Shown here in pieces: positions 45,099-55,554 of a stretch of 64,000 bases of DNA. A program made the position numbers and the translations under genes. The notes beneath the pieces were generated by a model that saw only the letters and a list, made by a program, of their open reading frames with translations, ran no database searches and was not told the origin of the DNA. Source of the stretch: Nodosilinea sp. E11 (GTDB taxonomy: Bacteria; Cyanobacteriota; Cyanobacteriia; Phormidesmidales; Phormidesmidaceae); contig NZ_CP136520.1 of assembly GCF_032813545.1 (NCBI RefSeq), positions 2,288,001-2,352,000 on the forward strand. Reading direction: 5' to 3'. Position 1 is the first letter of the stretch, and each line of letters starts with the position of its first letter.

Positions 45099-46946
45099 TT
45101 ACTTCGCCGGGTACACGGGTTCTTTGTCGATCACCACCGGTTTTTGATATAGCAGGGCGGTAAAGGTCACTGTCGAGCCCAGCCCTTCGCCCATGCTGAT
45201 GAACTGCACCACGCCGCCCATGGCCTCGACCAAACGCTGGGAAATGGCCAAGCCTAAGCCGGTGCCGCCGTACTGGCGGGTGCGATCGCCGTCTACCTGA
45301 CTAAAGCTTTGAAACAGCCGGTCTTGCTTTTCGAGCGACACACCAATACCGGTGTCGGCCACACTAATTTTGACCAGGCCAGGCCAGGGTTTACCTTTAT
45401 ATTCGACCTTTTGCGGTTTCACCTCGGCGCTGATGGTAACCCCGCCCTCATGGGTGAACTTAATGGCGTTGCCCACCAGATTAATCAGCACCTGGAGTAA
45501 GCGTTGGTAATTGCCGTTGACGGTGATATCGTCGCGGGTGGCGGGCAGCAAAAGCTCTAGATATAGATTCTTTTGGTTAGAGAGCGGGCGCATAAAGGTT
45601 TCCAGATCCGCCAACAGCTCCCTAAGGCTGATCGGCCCCATGTCGATCTGCATTTTGCCGGCTTCAATCTTGGCGATGTCGAGCACATCGTTAATTAGTT
45701 GCAGCAGGTGAATGGCTGACTTGTGAGCTTCTTCGATGAACTCTTCCTGCTCGGCGGGGTCGTCGGCCATGCCGTCAAGCACCAGCTTGAGAAAGCCAAT
45801 CATGCCGTTGAGGGGAGTGCGCAGCTCGTGGGAGGTGTTGGCCAGGAACTCGCTTTTTAGCCGTGAGGCTTCTTCGGCCTGCTGGCGGGCTTCTTCGGCC
45901 TGGCGGCGGGCTTCTTGAAACTCGCGCTGTTTTTCCATCAGGCTGGCGTTGGCCTGCTGGAGCTTAATGGCCAGGGCGTGGCTTTCGCTGAATAGGGTGG
46001 CATGGGCGATCGCAGTTCCCACCTGATCGGCCAGATCGACCAACAAATTTAGCTCTACCTCTGTCCACACCCGAGTAGGCCGGTCGTGGAGCACAATGAA
46101 CCCATTGATGGTGTTTTGGTAACGCGTAGCCACCGCCACGATCGACGGATCCGCTGGTTGCCGAGGTGGTATCACCCCCACCGGAGCCTGGACAGCGGCG
46201 CTCAGGCAGGGGGTTTCGGCCAGTAACCACACCTGCCCCTGACAGGTCGGCAGATCGTTAAATTTCACATATTCAGCAGCGACCGTGACGGCTTCGGGAG
46301 CCGTATTGGGGGCGACGGCACAGCTACAAACCAAGCAGCGGTCGACCTCAAACAAATCACCCAGTCCCTCCACCGTTTGCTGGCGAATGATTTCTAAGTC
46401 CAGGGTCCAGCGTACGTTGCGGGTGATTTGGTTGAGCCGAGGCGAGTAGGTCTGAAGCTGGGTACAGATTTCCGAGGCTGACTCTGGAGCTACCGCAGCT
46501 GGTGCCACGGCCCGGAGCCACAAACTATCAGCCAGACCGTTGAGGTCGGCCAGGTAGCCCGTAGCAGCAATGCGAAACAGCTTGCCATCAAGCCCTAGCA
46601 GAGGTTGTAGCACCCACTGCACATCAAGACTGTGGGACCCCAAGGGGCAGCGACCAGACAATTGCACAGGTTCGCTTTGGGTAGCCAAGCGGCTGAGGGC
46701 ATGGCCCAGGGCATAGGGGGTGGTAAAGGCCACAACTTCGGCGAGCGATCGCCCGACCCAGGTAGCTGTCAGCGCTGGCGGTAATACGGATGCGCCCAGG
46801 GTTTGGATCGACTCCACTATGCCACTGGGGCTAAGCACCATCATCCAGGCCGACACAGGTTCGCCTGGGGCCATCTCACCGGCTGCGGCCAGAGTACGGA
46901 AGGAACGTCGCGATCGCATAGCAGTACGGAGCCGGAACGCTCCCAT
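45099..46946 (-). CDS. PAS-GAF histidine kinase
   Basis: 615 residues from ATG 46944-46946. A PAS-like N-terminal region (about 35-150), a GAF domain (about 180-310), a coiled coil (about 320-365), HisKA with [19 protein letters not shown] (His about 377) and a complete ATPase ([25 protein letters not shown]). No transmembrane segment, so it is cytosolic. GAF and PAS may bind a bilin or other small ligand, but no conserved chromophore Cys is evident. No partner regulator is adjacent. The extreme start is uncertain. Confidence 0.85.
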   Translation of the reverse strand: MGAFRLRTAMRSRRSFRTLAAAGEMAPGEPVSAWMMVLSPSGIVESIQTLGASVLPPALTATWVGRSLAEVVAFTTPYALGHALSRLATQSEPVQLSGRCPLGSHSLDVQWVLQPLLGLDGKLFRIAATGYLADLNGLADSLWLRAVAPAAVAPESASEICTQLQTYSPRLNQITRNVRWTLDLEIIRQQTVEGLGDLFEVDRCLVCSCAVAPNTAPEAVTVAAEYVKFNDLPTCQGQVWLLAETPCLSAAVQAPVGVIPPRQPADPSIVAVATRYQNTINGFIVLHDRPTRVWTEVELNLLVDLADQVGTAIAHATLFSESHALAIKLQQANASLMEKQREFQEARRQAEEARQQAEEASRLKSEFLANTSHELRTPLNGMIGFLKLVLDGMADDPAEQEEFIEEAHKSAIHLLQLINDVLDIAKIEAGKMQIDMGPISLRELLADLETFMRPLSNQKNLYLELLLPATRDDITVNGNYQRLLQVLINLVGNAIKFTHEGGVTISAEVKPQKVEYKGKPWPGLVKISVADTGIGVSLEKQDRLFQSFSQVDGDRTRQYGGTGLGLAISQRLVEAMGGVVQFISMGEGLGSTVTFTALLYQKPVVIDKEPVYPAK

Positions 46947-47088
46947 AGTAACCAACTCAACCGACCAATGGCTCTAGTTAAGGCAAATTAAGGAACGCAG
47001 GCACCAAGCTCTAGGGTGCCCGAACGAGGTCTCAACACCTCACCTGACACCCTAGCCGCTCTATCTTCGAGCTTAGTAAATCTTTGAG

Positions 47089-47352
47089 TTAGTCGTTCCA
47101 CTCGCCCTTGGGGGGCACCGTGGGGTTGCGGGGCAGGTGGCGCACCAGGTCGTCTTCGTAGCGGCGATCGCCCCGCAACCACTGGCGCAGCGCCACATCG
47201 ATCACCTTGCTGGGGTCAGAGGACAGGTGAGAAACCTGGTCAAGCAGGTCTTTGTCGATTTGCACAGAGAGGTCAACTTTTTCCGCCGACCGCTCGCCGG
47301 AAGGAGGTGCAGAGTTTTGCATAGTGGGTGCCCTAAGTGCCGAATAAGTCAT
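47089..47352 (-). CDS. Ribbon-helix-helix protein
   Basis: 87 residues from ATG 47350-47352, with GGAG seven bases upstream. The core KVDLSVQIDKDLLDQVSHL then DPSKVIDVALRQWL fits a ribbon-helix-helix DNA-binding dimer, as in CopG-type repressors and antitoxins. The C-terminal tail (RRYEDDLVRHLPRNP) is basic then acidic. No toxin gene is adjacent. It could be an orphan regulator. Confidence 0.65.
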   Translation of the reverse strand: MTYSALRAPTMQNSAPPSGERSAEKVDLSVQIDKDLLDQVSHLSSDPSKVIDVALRQWLRGDRRYEDDLVRHLPRNPTVPPKGEWND

Positions 47353-47551
47353 GTATAGTCTCCAGTCTAAGCCCTGGGGCGGGTGGGTTTGCCCCTAGCC
47401 TGTGCCGCCTGCTTGACTATAGGTCTTGGGACCTTGACATAATAAATTTACCCCATCCTGCCTACCCCTCCAGCCTGCCCCTAGAGCATTAGCTCAAACG
47501 AGGGATTACAATATTAAAGTCTGTAAACTCCCATGGTTGGATAAGTCTTGT

Positions 47552-49357
47552 ATGACAGAGGTTCCCGTCTCTCAGATTCGCAATTTTTCGATTATTGCCC
47601 ACATTGACCACGGCAAATCGACCTTGGCTGACCGGCTGCTCCAGCGCACTGGTACAGTGAGCGATCGCGAGATGAAAGCTCAGTTCCTCGACAGTATGGA
47701 TCTAGAGCGAGAGCGGGGCATCACCATCAAGCTCCAGGCCGCCCGCATGAACTACAAGGCCCAGGACGGCAAAGACTACGTGCTCAACTTGATCGACACC
47801 CCAGGGCACGTCGATTTTTCCTACGAAGTGTCGCGATCGCTAATCGCCTGCGAAGGGGCGCTGCTGGTGGTCGATGCCTCCCAAGGAGTCGAAGCCCAAA
47901 CCCTGGCCAACGTCTACCTGGCCCTAGAGAACAACCTCGAAATCATCCCCGTTCTCAACAAAATTGACCTGCCTGGGGCAGAGCCCGAGCGCATTCGACA
48001 AGAAATCGAAGACATCATCGGTCTCGATTGCAGCGGTGCCATTCTCGCCTCCGCCAAGCAAGGGGTGGGCATTGACGAAATTTTAGAATCAATTGTCTAC
48101 CTGGTGCCGCCCCCCGCCGACACCGTCGATCAGCCGCTACGGGCGCTGATCTTCGACAGCTACTACGACAGCTACCGGGGCGTAATCGTCTACTTCCGCG
48201 TCATGGATGGCACCATTCGCCGCAAAGACAAAGTGCGGCTGATGGCCTCGGGCAAAGAGTACGAAATCGACGAGTTAGGCGTGCTGGCCCCCACGCAGAT
48301 CGAGGTCGATGAACTCCACGCTGGAGAAGTAGGCTACTTTGCCGCCTCGATCAAAGCCGTCGAAGATGCCCGCGTGGGCGACACCATTACCCTGGTGCAA
48401 AACCCGGCCAAAGAAGCGCTGCCCGGCTACGCCGAAGCCAAGCCGATGGTGTTCTGCGGCCTCTTCCCCACCGTATCCGACCAGTTTGAAGAACTGCGCG
48501 AAGCCCTGGAGAAACTGCGTCTCAGCGATGCCGCCCTCCAGTACGAGCCAGAAACCTCTAGCGCCATGGGGTTTGGCTTTCGCTGCGGCTTCTTGGGCCT
48601 CTTGCACATGGAAATTGTGCAGGAGCGCCTGGAGCGCGAGTACGACCTCGATCTGATCACCACTGCCCCCTCGGTAATCTACAAGGTCACCACCATTCAG
48701 GGCGAGGTGCTCGAAATCGACAACCCCAGCACCCTGCCCGACCCCCAGGCCCGCGAAAAAATTGAAGAGCCCTACGTGCAGCTCGACATGATCACCCCCG
48801 AAGAGTATGTGGGTGCCCTAATGGAGCTGTGCCAGACCCGCCGGGGCGAATTTAAAGACATGAAGTATCTGGCCCAAGGCCGCACCACGTTGATCTATGA
48901 GTTGCCCCTGGCCGAGGTGGTCACCGACTTTTTTGACCAGATGAAGTCGCGCAGCAAGGGCTATGCCAGCATGGAATACCACCTGATTGGCTACCGCGAA
49001 AACCACCTGTCGCGGCTCGATATTTTGATCAACGGCGACCCAGTCGATTCATTGGCCTCGATTGTGCACCGCGACAAGGCCTACTACGTGGGCAAAGCCC
49101 TGGTCGAAAAGCTCAAAGAACTGATTCCCCGCCACCAGTTTAAAATCCCCATTCAGGCAGCGATCGGCAGTCGGGTGGTGGCCAGCGAAAGCATTCCGGC
49201 TCTGCGCAAAGACGTGCTGGCCAAGTGCTACGGCGGCGACATCTCCCGGAAGAAAAAGCTGCTGCAAAAGCAGGCCAAGGGTAAGAAACGCCTGAAGGCG
49301 ATCGGCACGGTAGATGTGCCCCAAGAAGCCTTTATGGCCGTCTTGAAACTATCTTAA
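47552..49357 (+). CDS. lepA: Elongation factor 4 (LepA)
   Basis: 601 residues from ATG 47552. A GTPase of the EF-G family with G1 [10 protein letters not shown]2 RGITIK, G3 DTPGHVDF and G4 NKIDLP, then domain II and the LepA-specific C-terminal domain ([19 protein letters not shown]). It back-translocates or remodels stalled ribosomes. The start after the TTG at 47537 is chosen because ATG 47552 begins the family's usual N-terminus. Confidence 0.97.
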   Translation: MTEVPVSQIRNFSIIAHIDHGKSTLADRLLQRTGTVSDREMKAQFLDSMDLERERGITIKLQAARMNYKAQDGKDYVLNLIDTPGHVDFSYEVSRSLIACEGALLVVDASQGVEAQTLANVYLALENNLEIIPVLNKIDLPGAEPERIRQEIEDIIGLDCSGAILASAKQGVGIDEILESIVYLVPPPADTVDQPLRALIFDSYYDSYRGVIVYFRVMDGTIRRKDKVRLMASGKEYEIDELGVLAPTQIEVDELHAGEVGYFAASIKAVEDARVGDTITLVQNPAKEALPGYAEAKPMVFCGLFPTVSDQFEELREALEKLRLSDAALQYEPETSSAMGFGFRCGFLGLLHMEIVQERLEREYDLDLITTAPSVIYKVTTIQGEVLEIDNPSTLPDPQAREKIEEPYVQLDMITPEEYVGALMELCQTRRGEFKDMKYLAQGRTTLIYELPLAEVVTDFFDQMKSRSKGYASMEYHLIGYRENHLSRLDILINGDPVDSLASIVHRDKAYYVGKALVEKLKELIPRHQFKIPIQAAIGSRVVASESIPALRKDVLAKCYGGDISRKKKLLQKQAKGKKRLKAIGTVDVPQEAFMAVLKLS

Positions 49358-49365
49358 TGATTGGA

Positions 49366-49500
49366 AACCGTAGGGTGCCTTCGCGCAGCGCAGCGGAGCA
49401 ATGCACCACACCAAGGTTTGTATTCTGATAGCCCTACCAGCGGTGCATTGCTTCGCGTTGGCGAAGCCTCGCCTTAGCGTTATACACCCTACAAGACCTT
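49366..49500 (+). repeat. REP-like repeat left of the RAYT relic
   Basis: Two GTAGGGTGC / GGTGCATTGC blocks in opposite arrangement around GCGAAGCCTCGCC, ending ACACCCTAC. This is the kind of palindromic REP element that often flanks RAYT transposases. A matching end GGTGGTGCATTGC ... GAATGCACCCTACGG lies on the right (50094-50172). Confidence 0.6.
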
Positions 49501-49570
49501 AAAAGCGATCGCATGGACTGCTTCAAAGCTGATTCCTGGGCACCCTAGCGCTATCAGCACCTCCCGGTTC

Positions 49571-50055
49571 ATGCCAAATTATCGACGCCTCTACCAACCC
49601 GGCGGCAGCTACTTCTTCACCGATGTGACCTATTAACGGTACCCGTGGCTGTGTACTGATTTGGGCAGGCAGGCGCTACGTGATGCCATCACCACGGTAC
49701 GGAGAAAGTACCCCTCACCATTGATGCATTTGTGCTTTTGCCAGATCATCTCCACTGCATTTGGACGTTGCCGGAGGGGGATGGCGATTATGCCAAACGA
49801 TGGTGACTGATCAAGCTGATGGTGACAAAGGCGTGTGGTCAAGAATTAGCGCTGCCATCGGGAAAAACCGCGTCGGGGGAGCGGCGACGAGAGGGCAATT
49901 CGTGGCAGCGGCGCTATTGGGAGCATTGCCTTCGGAATGAGCGGAATTTTGTGAGCCATTGTGAGTATGTGCATGCCAATCCGGTGAAGCATGGGTTGGT
50001 GGAACACCCGACGGATTGGTCGTTTTCGAGCGTGCATGGTATTTGCGGGAGCGGG
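49571..50055 (+). pseudogene. RAYT (REP-associated tyrosine transposase), decayed
   Basis: Starts MPNYRRLYQPGGSYFFTDVT, the usual RAYT beginning. Three lesions: a stop at 49634-49636 (TAA where CAA is expected), a one-base frameshift near 49711 and a TGA at about 49804. Past these the frames give DHLHCIW (the HxH metal motif), then RRYWEHCLRNERNFVSHCEY and YVHANPVKHGLV with the catalytic Tyr region. RAYTs act on REP hairpins as Y1 HUH nucleases. This copy cannot make a full protein. Confidence 0.8.
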
Positions 50056-50093
50056 ATGAACGATGGAGGAGAGACTTGCAGTAAAGATGCTTG

Positions 50094-50172
50094 CGGTGGT
50101 GCATTGCAGCCCAGGAAGGGGGAGGACACCGCCGAGATGAGTTTGGCCGCGAATGCACCCTACGGCAGCACG
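50094..50172 (+). repeat. REP-like repeat right of the RAYT relic
   Basis: GGTGGTGCATTGC at the left and GAATGCACCCTACGG at the right form inverted ends that echo the blocks left of the transposase relic. Confidence 0.45.
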
Positions 50173-50341
50173 TAGTGGGTGAGGACGCGCATGATTTCGT
50201 GGGTGCGCCCGGTGGGCTGGGGTTTGCTCCATTCGCGGGGTTGCATTGGGGCGATCGCCCCTTCCCCTCACAGTCGCCAGAGTCCACCCTACCGGGGCTG
50301 CGATCGCTAAACACAGCGCATCCTCGATAGAAACACCTACG

Positions 50342-50432
50342 CTCTGATACCAAATCCGAATCACACAACCCCAATTCCCAACAGGCAAAACCGTAGGGCG
50401 CATGCCATGCGCCCTACGGAACCGGGGTAACT
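50342..50432 (-). repeat. Dispersed palindromic repeat, copy 3
   Basis: Starts CTCTGATACCAAATCCG on the plus strand and contains a 29-bp palindrome (50391-50419, arms CCGTAGGGCGCATG / CATGCGCCCTACGG). It sits between the RAYT relic and the mannosidase stop, with most similarity to the copy at 44950. Confidence 0.7.
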
Positions 50433-53400
50433 ACTGGGCTGGGCCAACGGATAGCGCCAGACTGACAATCTGCCAGGGGGCAACGGTAGACCATTCCTGC
50501 GCTTCACCGGGTTGCTCTAGCAGATTGACAGCCCCCATCACCGTCATCGGCATAGCACCCTGAAGCGTTAAAGAGGTTTCTGTGCCGCTGCTTTCATAGC
50601 CGCGCAGAATATAGTGCTGGTCAGATGATTCTGCCTGTTTGAAGGCTGACAGCACCCAGGTGGTCTCGCCTAAATCGAGAAAGCTGGCGGCAGGCAAGCT
50701 GTTTTTAGCCCCTGGGGGCGGCTGTATCACCCAAGACAGCAGGGGCAGGTTGAAGTTGCGGGCGGCGGCTACGGTTTTGGCCTGCTGCCAGCCCTGGGTG
50801 TGGGGGTAAATGGCGTAGCTAAAGGTCTGAAGACCGCGATCGCAGCCCGGATCGGGCCAGATGGGAGCTTTGAGCAGGGTGAGCCGCAGTTGGGTGGGGG
50901 TGGCATCAAACCCGTGCTTGTAGTCGGTGAGAATGCTGACGCCAAAGTTGCCGTCGCTCAGGTCAGCCCAGCGCAGGGCGGGCACCTCCCACTTGGCGTT
51001 GTCTTGGGGAGTGGCCGGGGTGGTCGAGCGGGCGATCGCCCCAAAGGGAATTTCGTAGGTAGCTTCAGGGGCCGACACCGTCAGCGGAAACGCCACCTTT
51101 AACACCACCTGGGTTTCGTGCCAATCGACCTGGGTGTGAAGGGCCAACCGGGACGACCCCGCATCGAGGCAGTAGTCTTGAATGATCGTGGACTGGTTGA
51201 GGCGATGCACCACCCGCAGGGTTTGGCGCACCGGGCCGTACTCAATCCAGCCGATATTTTTGAGCTGGCAAGGCGCTAGCGGGTGGTCTTGGTAATCGGG
51301 GGCGATGTTCCAGGCATCCCAGTACTGGCCCCGGTCTTGAAAGGCCTGGAACTGATTTCCACAGCCCTGGAAAGTTTCGGTGCCGGTGGTCTGGTGAATT
51401 AGGCTGGCGATGGAGCCTGTAGCCGGATCAAGGGTGACCCGCAGGTGCTCATTCTCTAAAATCCACTCGGCGGGGGGTGGGGTGGGCGGGGCGGCCTCCG
51501 TCGGCAGCAGCCAAATCAGGCGATAGCCCACCGAGGGCACCGCCGGAACGTAGACCAACAGCGACGGCGTATCGGCCTGCTCGGCCTGGGTGAGCAGGGG
51601 TTGACCCTCGGCAGATTGGGCATGCCAGCGGGTGGGGTCGAGGGCGGGGTCAAGGGCGATCGCCACCACTTCGCTGCGCTCCCAGTTCAGCGGGTTAAAT
51701 ACCACTACGGGCACGGCTTGGGGGTGGGGCGGGGTGGGCACTGGGCACCAGTGGGCCAGCGCCCCTAGGGAGTCTTGCAAAATGCGATCGCCCGCCGCCA
51801 ACGCCAACTGCCAGTCCTCATTGGCCTGCTCAAACACCTCAGGGATCGACGACCCCGGCAAAATGTCGTGGAACTGATTAAACAGCACCCGCTTCCAGGC
51901 GGTTTCTAGCTCGGCAGCAGGGTAGGGCCGCAGGTTGTAGATCGCCGCTATGGAGGCAAACAGCTCGGCCTGAAACAACTGGTCTTCGCAGCGGCGGTTG
52001 TACTGCTTTTGGTCGCCGTGGGTGGTGTAGCAGCCCCGGTGGAGTTCGAGGTAGAGTTCGTCGCGCCAGGTCGGGAGGGGAGGGGAGGGGGTGGATGAGT
52101 AGATGGGTGGGTGAGTGGGTGAGTGGGTGAGTGGAGGGGTGGAGGGGTGGAGGGGGAGTGGGGGAGTAGGGGGGACAGATGGAGGGGCAGACTGATTTGG
52201 TTCCCCTGCCGATAGGGCTATGGATGAATGGGATGGGGATAGCTTAGGGGCGTCAGCTCTGGGATCGCGGGTGAGCGCATCGAACAGCGGCACGGCATGG
52301 CCCCATCTCAGGGTGGGAAAGAAGGGAGACTCAGCCCAGCGCTGGGCTTTGAGCAGCATGTCGCGGGTGGGGCCACCGCCGTGGTCGCCGACACCGGGCA
52401 GCCAAAGGGCATCGGCCAACCCCGTGGTGGTTTCCCACTGGCAGGCGTACTGGGCCATCTCGACCGGGGTGATATCGGTGCCAATGGGGGGCAGGGTAAC
52501 GCCCGTGATTTCGCTGCCGTCTAGGCCCTGCCAGATAAACAGGTCGTGGGGGAAGGCGTTGGTATCGTTCCAGCGCAATTTTTGGGTGGCAAAGTAGCGA
52601 ATGCCGCCCTGGCTCAGGAACTGAGGCAGCTGCCAGGAGAAGCCAAAGCTGTCGGGCAGCCAGGCGATCGCACTCATGGTGCCAAATTTCTCAGTACAGT
52701 AGCGCTGGCCGTAGAGAATCTGCCGTGCGATCGCCTCACCCCCCGGCAGGTTTAAGTCAGGCTCCACCCACAGCCCGGCGTCGATCGCCCAGCGACCTGC
52801 CTTCACCTGCTGCTGAAGGGCGATAAATAGCTCGGGGCGGTGCTGCTCTAACCAGGCAAACAGGGCTGGAGAAGAATGGCTAAAGGTCAGCTCAGGAAAG
52901 TCTTGTTGCAGGGCCAGCACCGAACGAAAGGTGGCCTCGGCGGCGACCCAGGTGTCGGCCACAGGCCACAGCCAGGCCAGGTCTAGATGGGCGTGACCCA
53001 GGCAGTGAAGCGTGCGCTGCTTGAGCCAGGAAGAGTAGGGCATAAGCGCCGATCGCACCGCCATTAGCGACTGATCAAAGCGATCGCGATCGCCCACCGC
53101 ATCCCAGGCAATTTGGTCGAGAGCCGAGGCCAACGTCGGCAACTGATCTCGATCAAATTGGGCCAGGTAGGTGGCCAGCACCGCCAGTTCATCGGCGACA
53201 AACCCCGGCTCAGGGCCGTCATCGCTAGCGGCTTCAAATACCAGCTCTGCCTGCACCAGGGCTCCGGCATCGTGGCCGGGGCTGAGCAGCCGGAGCGAAA
53301 CCTCTACCGATTCTCCGGGCACCAGCCTATCGCTCAGCACAATGCGGGTCCAGCAGTCGAAAATATCTCCCGTGTGCACCAGTACCCCATTGACCAAAAT

Positions 53401-53724
53401 ATCGGCCTGGTCGGCCCACCAGCGCAGCGCCAGCCTCGCCGTCAGCCCGGCGAGGGGGTAGCCATTCAGGTCGGTGGGCCAGGTGAACCGCTGGTGTAGC
53501 ACCAGGGGTACCTTACCCTGGGGCCAGGCAATGTGGTGGCGATCGTTGAGCGGAGCCAGGGGCCAGGTTTTCCAGCTGTCTCCAGTGGGGGCACCTGGCA
53601 CCGCTAGCGACTCAGGGCAGCCATGCCAGGTGTCCCGCACATCTAGCAGGCTGAGATGACGAAGGCGATCGCAGGTCGCTAAGATTTGCGGCGGGGTTAC
53701 AGGGAGAACGGTGGCGGGGGGCAT
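50431..53724 (-). CDS. GH38 alpha-mannosidase
   Basis: 1097 residues from ATG 53722-53724; the longer frame from 53844 reads into the divergent gene's leader. GH38 enzymes hydrolyse alpha-mannosides. The Zn motif HAHLDLAWLWP is at about 243-253, the nucleophile Asp is in WLPDSFGFS (about 357), and NQFHDILPGSSIPEV marks the middle domain. The C-terminal beta domains (ENEHLRVTLDPATGSIASL) are typical. A Pro/Ser/Thr/His-rich insert of ~40 residues (about 506-548) interrupts the family domain and is encoded by simple-sequence DNA. No signal peptide, so cytosolic. Confidence 0.9.
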   Translation of the reverse strand: MPPATVLPVTPPQILATCDRLRHLSLLDVRDTWHGCPESLAVPGAPTGDSWKTWPLAPLNDRHHIAWPQGKVPLVLHQRFTWPTDLNGYPLAGLTARLALRWWADQADILVNGVLVHTGDIFDCWTRIVLSDRLVPGESVEVSLRLLSPGHDAGALVQAELVFEAASDDGPEPGFVADELAVLATYLAQFDRDQLPTLASALDQIAWDAVGDRDRFDQSLMAVRSALMPYSSWLKQRTLHCLGHAHLDLAWLWPVADTWVAAEATFRSVLALQQDFPELTFSHSSPALFAWLEQHRPELFIALQQQVKAGRWAIDAGLWVEPDLNLPGGEAIARQILYGQRYCTEKFGTMSAIAWLPDSFGFSWQLPQFLSQGGIRYFATQKLRWNDTNAFPHDLFIWQGLDGSEITGVTLPPIGTDITPVEMAQYACQWETTTGLADALWLPGVGDHGGGPTRDMLLKAQRWAESPFFPTLRWGHAVPLFDALTRDPRADAPKLSPSHSSIALSAGEPNQSAPPSVPPTPPLPLHPSTPPLTHSPTHPPIYSSTPSPPLPTWRDELYLELHRGCYTTHGDQKQYNRRCEDQLFQAELFASIAAIYNLRPYPAAELETAWKRVLFNQFHDILPGSSIPEVFEQANEDWQLALAAGDRILQDSLGALAHWCPVPTPPHPQAVPVVVFNPLNWERSEVVAIALDPALDPTRWHAQSAEGQPLLTQAEQADTPSLLVYVPAVPSVGYRLIWLLPTEAAPPTPPPAEWILENEHLRVTLDPATGSIASLIHQTTGTETFQGCGNQFQAFQDRGQYWDAWNIAPDYQDHPLAPCQLKNIGWIEYGPVRQTLRVVHRLNQSTIIQDYCLDAGSSRLALHTQVDWHETQVVLKVAFPLTVSAPEATYEIPFGAIARSTTPATPQDNAKWEVPALRWADLSDGNFGVSILTDYKHGFDATPTQLRLTLLKAPIWPDPGCDRGLQTFSYAIYPHTQGWQQAKTVAAARNFNLPLLSWVIQPPPGAKNSLPAASFLDLGETTWVLSAFKQAESSDQHYILRGYESSGTETSLTLQGAMPMTVMGAVNLLEQPGEAQEWSTVAPWQIVSLALSVGPAQ
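52072..52190 (-). repeat. Low-complexity repeat inside the mannosidase gene
   Basis: GGGTGAGTGGGTGAGTGGGT and GGAGGGGTGG units on the plus strand encode a Pro-rich (PPSVPPTPPLPLHPSTPP) loop. Reading frame is kept. Confidence 0.75.
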
Positions 53725-53769
53725 GGCTCCGGTATGATCAAAAGCAGTCTCCCCAGTGTAGGCAGAGTT

Positions 53770-55071
53770 ATGGCGACTTCGTTGCGCCCGTTTCAAAGCC
53801 AAACGATGGCTCGCCTGATGGCGGGGTATCGGCAGGTGACCCACGGGGCCGGTCGGTGGCTGAGGCAGGGGCGTACCGCCGTGACGTGGGGCTTACAGGT
53901 GGTGGCCTATCCACTCTATGCTGCGGTGCAGGGCGTCAGACTGGGCTACCGACAGCTGCGGGCGGCTCCCCCCTGGCAGCGAGTGAAGGCCGGGCTAAAC
54001 GGGGCAAGCCCACCCGAGACAGGCGCAGATTTACCGATTCGGGCGCTGCTGTCGGTGCTTCAACCTCCACGGCTGGGCGATCAGGTGGTGAGAGCCAAGG
54101 AGCTGCGGTTGGTCAACCCGTATGGCGGCTGGCTCAAGCAGTCTCAGGCGGGCGCGGTGCTAACCCCCGGCCACTGGCATCGTCTGTCTTTGCCAGCTAC
54201 TGTGCGCGGTATCGCCTCAGATCTGGCCACTCAGCGGCTGGTGCTGGTGACCGATCACAACAGCATTTTTGATCACTTAACCGACGATCAGCACCACAGG
54301 CTAGGGCAGGCGATCGCGCTGATGCTAGCCGAGCAGAGCCGGGTATATCGCCAGTTCGCCCTCAAACAACACTTACAGCAGCCTGGGCTGCCCTTGCCAA
54401 AGCAGACCAACCCACGGCTGTTGGCACCGCTGCGCTGGTTGCCCCCGCTGCTGCGGTGGATGCAGACCAGCCCTTTGGCGGCGGCGACCAACCTATTTGG
54501 CGAAGCCCAGCAGCAGACAGAAGCCCAGGCTAGGGTCCATTGGCATCGTACCCCTCAAAATCATGCCTCCCAAACCAGGGGCCTTGGGGGCGATCGCCTG
54601 CCTATTGGCCCCGCCGCGCTGTCTCCCCAAGCACCTTTCCCCAGGAACCTTTATCAGTACTATCCAGCCGAGTACCCAGCGGTGATTCCTGGGCAGGGAA
54701 CGTTTTCTCCCCTGCCCGCCGATACCCCAATCGATCGGGTGGTAGAGGTAGTGCTGGCGACTCCGCGATCGATCGCGTCGGCTAGCCCCCCTGGAGAGAT
54801 AGAGTTTGGGTCAACAGCGCTAGAAACCGCAGGATGGTCAGAATCGGCGATCGCGCCTGCCCATGCCAGTAGCCCTTTCACCGTCCCCGCTGAGTTGAGC
54901 GCTACCGATCGCCCGCAGCTGGCTGCCCTAGAGGCCCTGGAGGCCAAAGTCTCACAGCTCGGTTACATTGACCCGCCTTTGGTGGCTCTGCTGCGGGGCC
55001 TAGACCGGGCGCTCTGCTGGCTCGAAACGTGGCTGCGAAGACTCGGGGCTTGGTTACACCATCACTGGTAG
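53770..55071 (+). CDS. Hypothetical cyanobacterial protein, 433 aa
   Basis: From ATG 53770. The N-terminal 70 residues are basic with a hydrophobic stretch (VTWGLQVVAYPLYAAVQGV) that may touch membranes. A middle conserved block (LVLVTDHNSIFDHLTDDQ; NLFGEAQQQTEAQARVHWHR) and a variable Pro/Ser linker lead to a C-terminal Trp-rich helix (LCWLETWLRRLGAWLHHHW). I do not recognise a family. It is divergent from the mannosidase, with only 45 bp between starts. Confidence 0.6.
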   Translation: MATSLRPFQSQTMARLMAGYRQVTHGAGRWLRQGRTAVTWGLQVVAYPLYAAVQGVRLGYRQLRAAPPWQRVKAGLNGASPPETGADLPIRALLSVLQPPRLGDQVVRAKELRLVNPYGGWLKQSQAGAVLTPGHWHRLSLPATVRGIASDLATQRLVLVTDHNSIFDHLTDDQHHRLGQAIALMLAEQSRVYRQFALKQHLQQPGLPLPKQTNPRLLAPLRWLPPLLRWMQTSPLAAATNLFGEAQQQTEAQARVHWHRTPQNHASQTRGLGGDRLPIGPAALSPQAPFPRNLYQYYPAEYPAVIPGQGTFSPLPADTPIDRVVEVVLATPRSIASASPPGEIEFGSTALETAGWSESAIAPAHASSPFTVPAELSATDRPQLAALEALEAKVSQLGYIDPPLVALLRGLDRALCWLETWLRRLGAWLHHHW

Positions 55072-55218
55072 ATTTATGCAGCCTTTAGAGTGGCGAACGT
55101 TTGACGATATGATGGGGCAAGCTTAGTCCTGCACCGGGGCCGTTTCCGCTCAAGGAATGTTGTTGCTGTTTGGGGCAGGTCTTGCGCCTACTCTGCTAGC
55201 CGTTTGGAGACCTAACTC

Positions 55219-55335
55219 ATGCTGACTCTCAAAATTGTGGTTTATCTTGTAGTCGCCTTCTTCGTATCGCTGTTTATCTTTGGCTTTTTGAGCGGCGACC
55301 CCTCCCGCAACCCCGGTCGTCAAGATATGGACTAG
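55219..55335 (+). CDS. psbI: Photosystem II protein PsbI
   Basis: A 38-residue protein starting [20 protein letters not shown] and ending [14 protein letters not shown]. This is PsbI: one transmembrane helix and the conserved [14 protein letters not shown] tail. PsbI sits beside D1 near the monomer surface and helps assembly and dimer stability of photosystem II. It is a single-gene unit ahead of a terminator. Confidence 0.97.
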   Translation: MLTLKIVVYLVVAFFVSLFIFGFLSGDPSRNPGRQDMD

Positions 55336-55510
55336 GCGACACTGGGCAGCAGCATGCCCGCCCTTAGCGGAACCTGTTGCCCATAATGTAGTCTTGGAAA
55401 CATACGGCGATCGCCTAGTCAGCGTCTGATCGTGAGCTAATTTGATCGCCGATGTGCCCTAGGCCTACGCTTGCAACTGGTCGCCTGGCCCCAGGGGTCA
55501 TGGCCGCTTG

Positions 55511-55540
55511 AGCCCGCTTGGCGGGCTTTGTTTTTGTTTT
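55511..55540 (+). terminator. Rho-independent terminator after psbI
   Basis: AGCCCGC-TTG-GCGGGCT stem followed by TTGTTTTTGTTTT. It ends 14 bases before the DUF3769 start, so that gene has its own promoter or depends on readthrough. Confidence 0.75.
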
Positions 55541-55554
55541 GGTGATGCCAGCCC

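Noticed and set aside
49846..50403. 185-codon minus-strand frame over the RAYT relic
   Set aside because: Antisense to the relic and its right-hand repeat; no family features.
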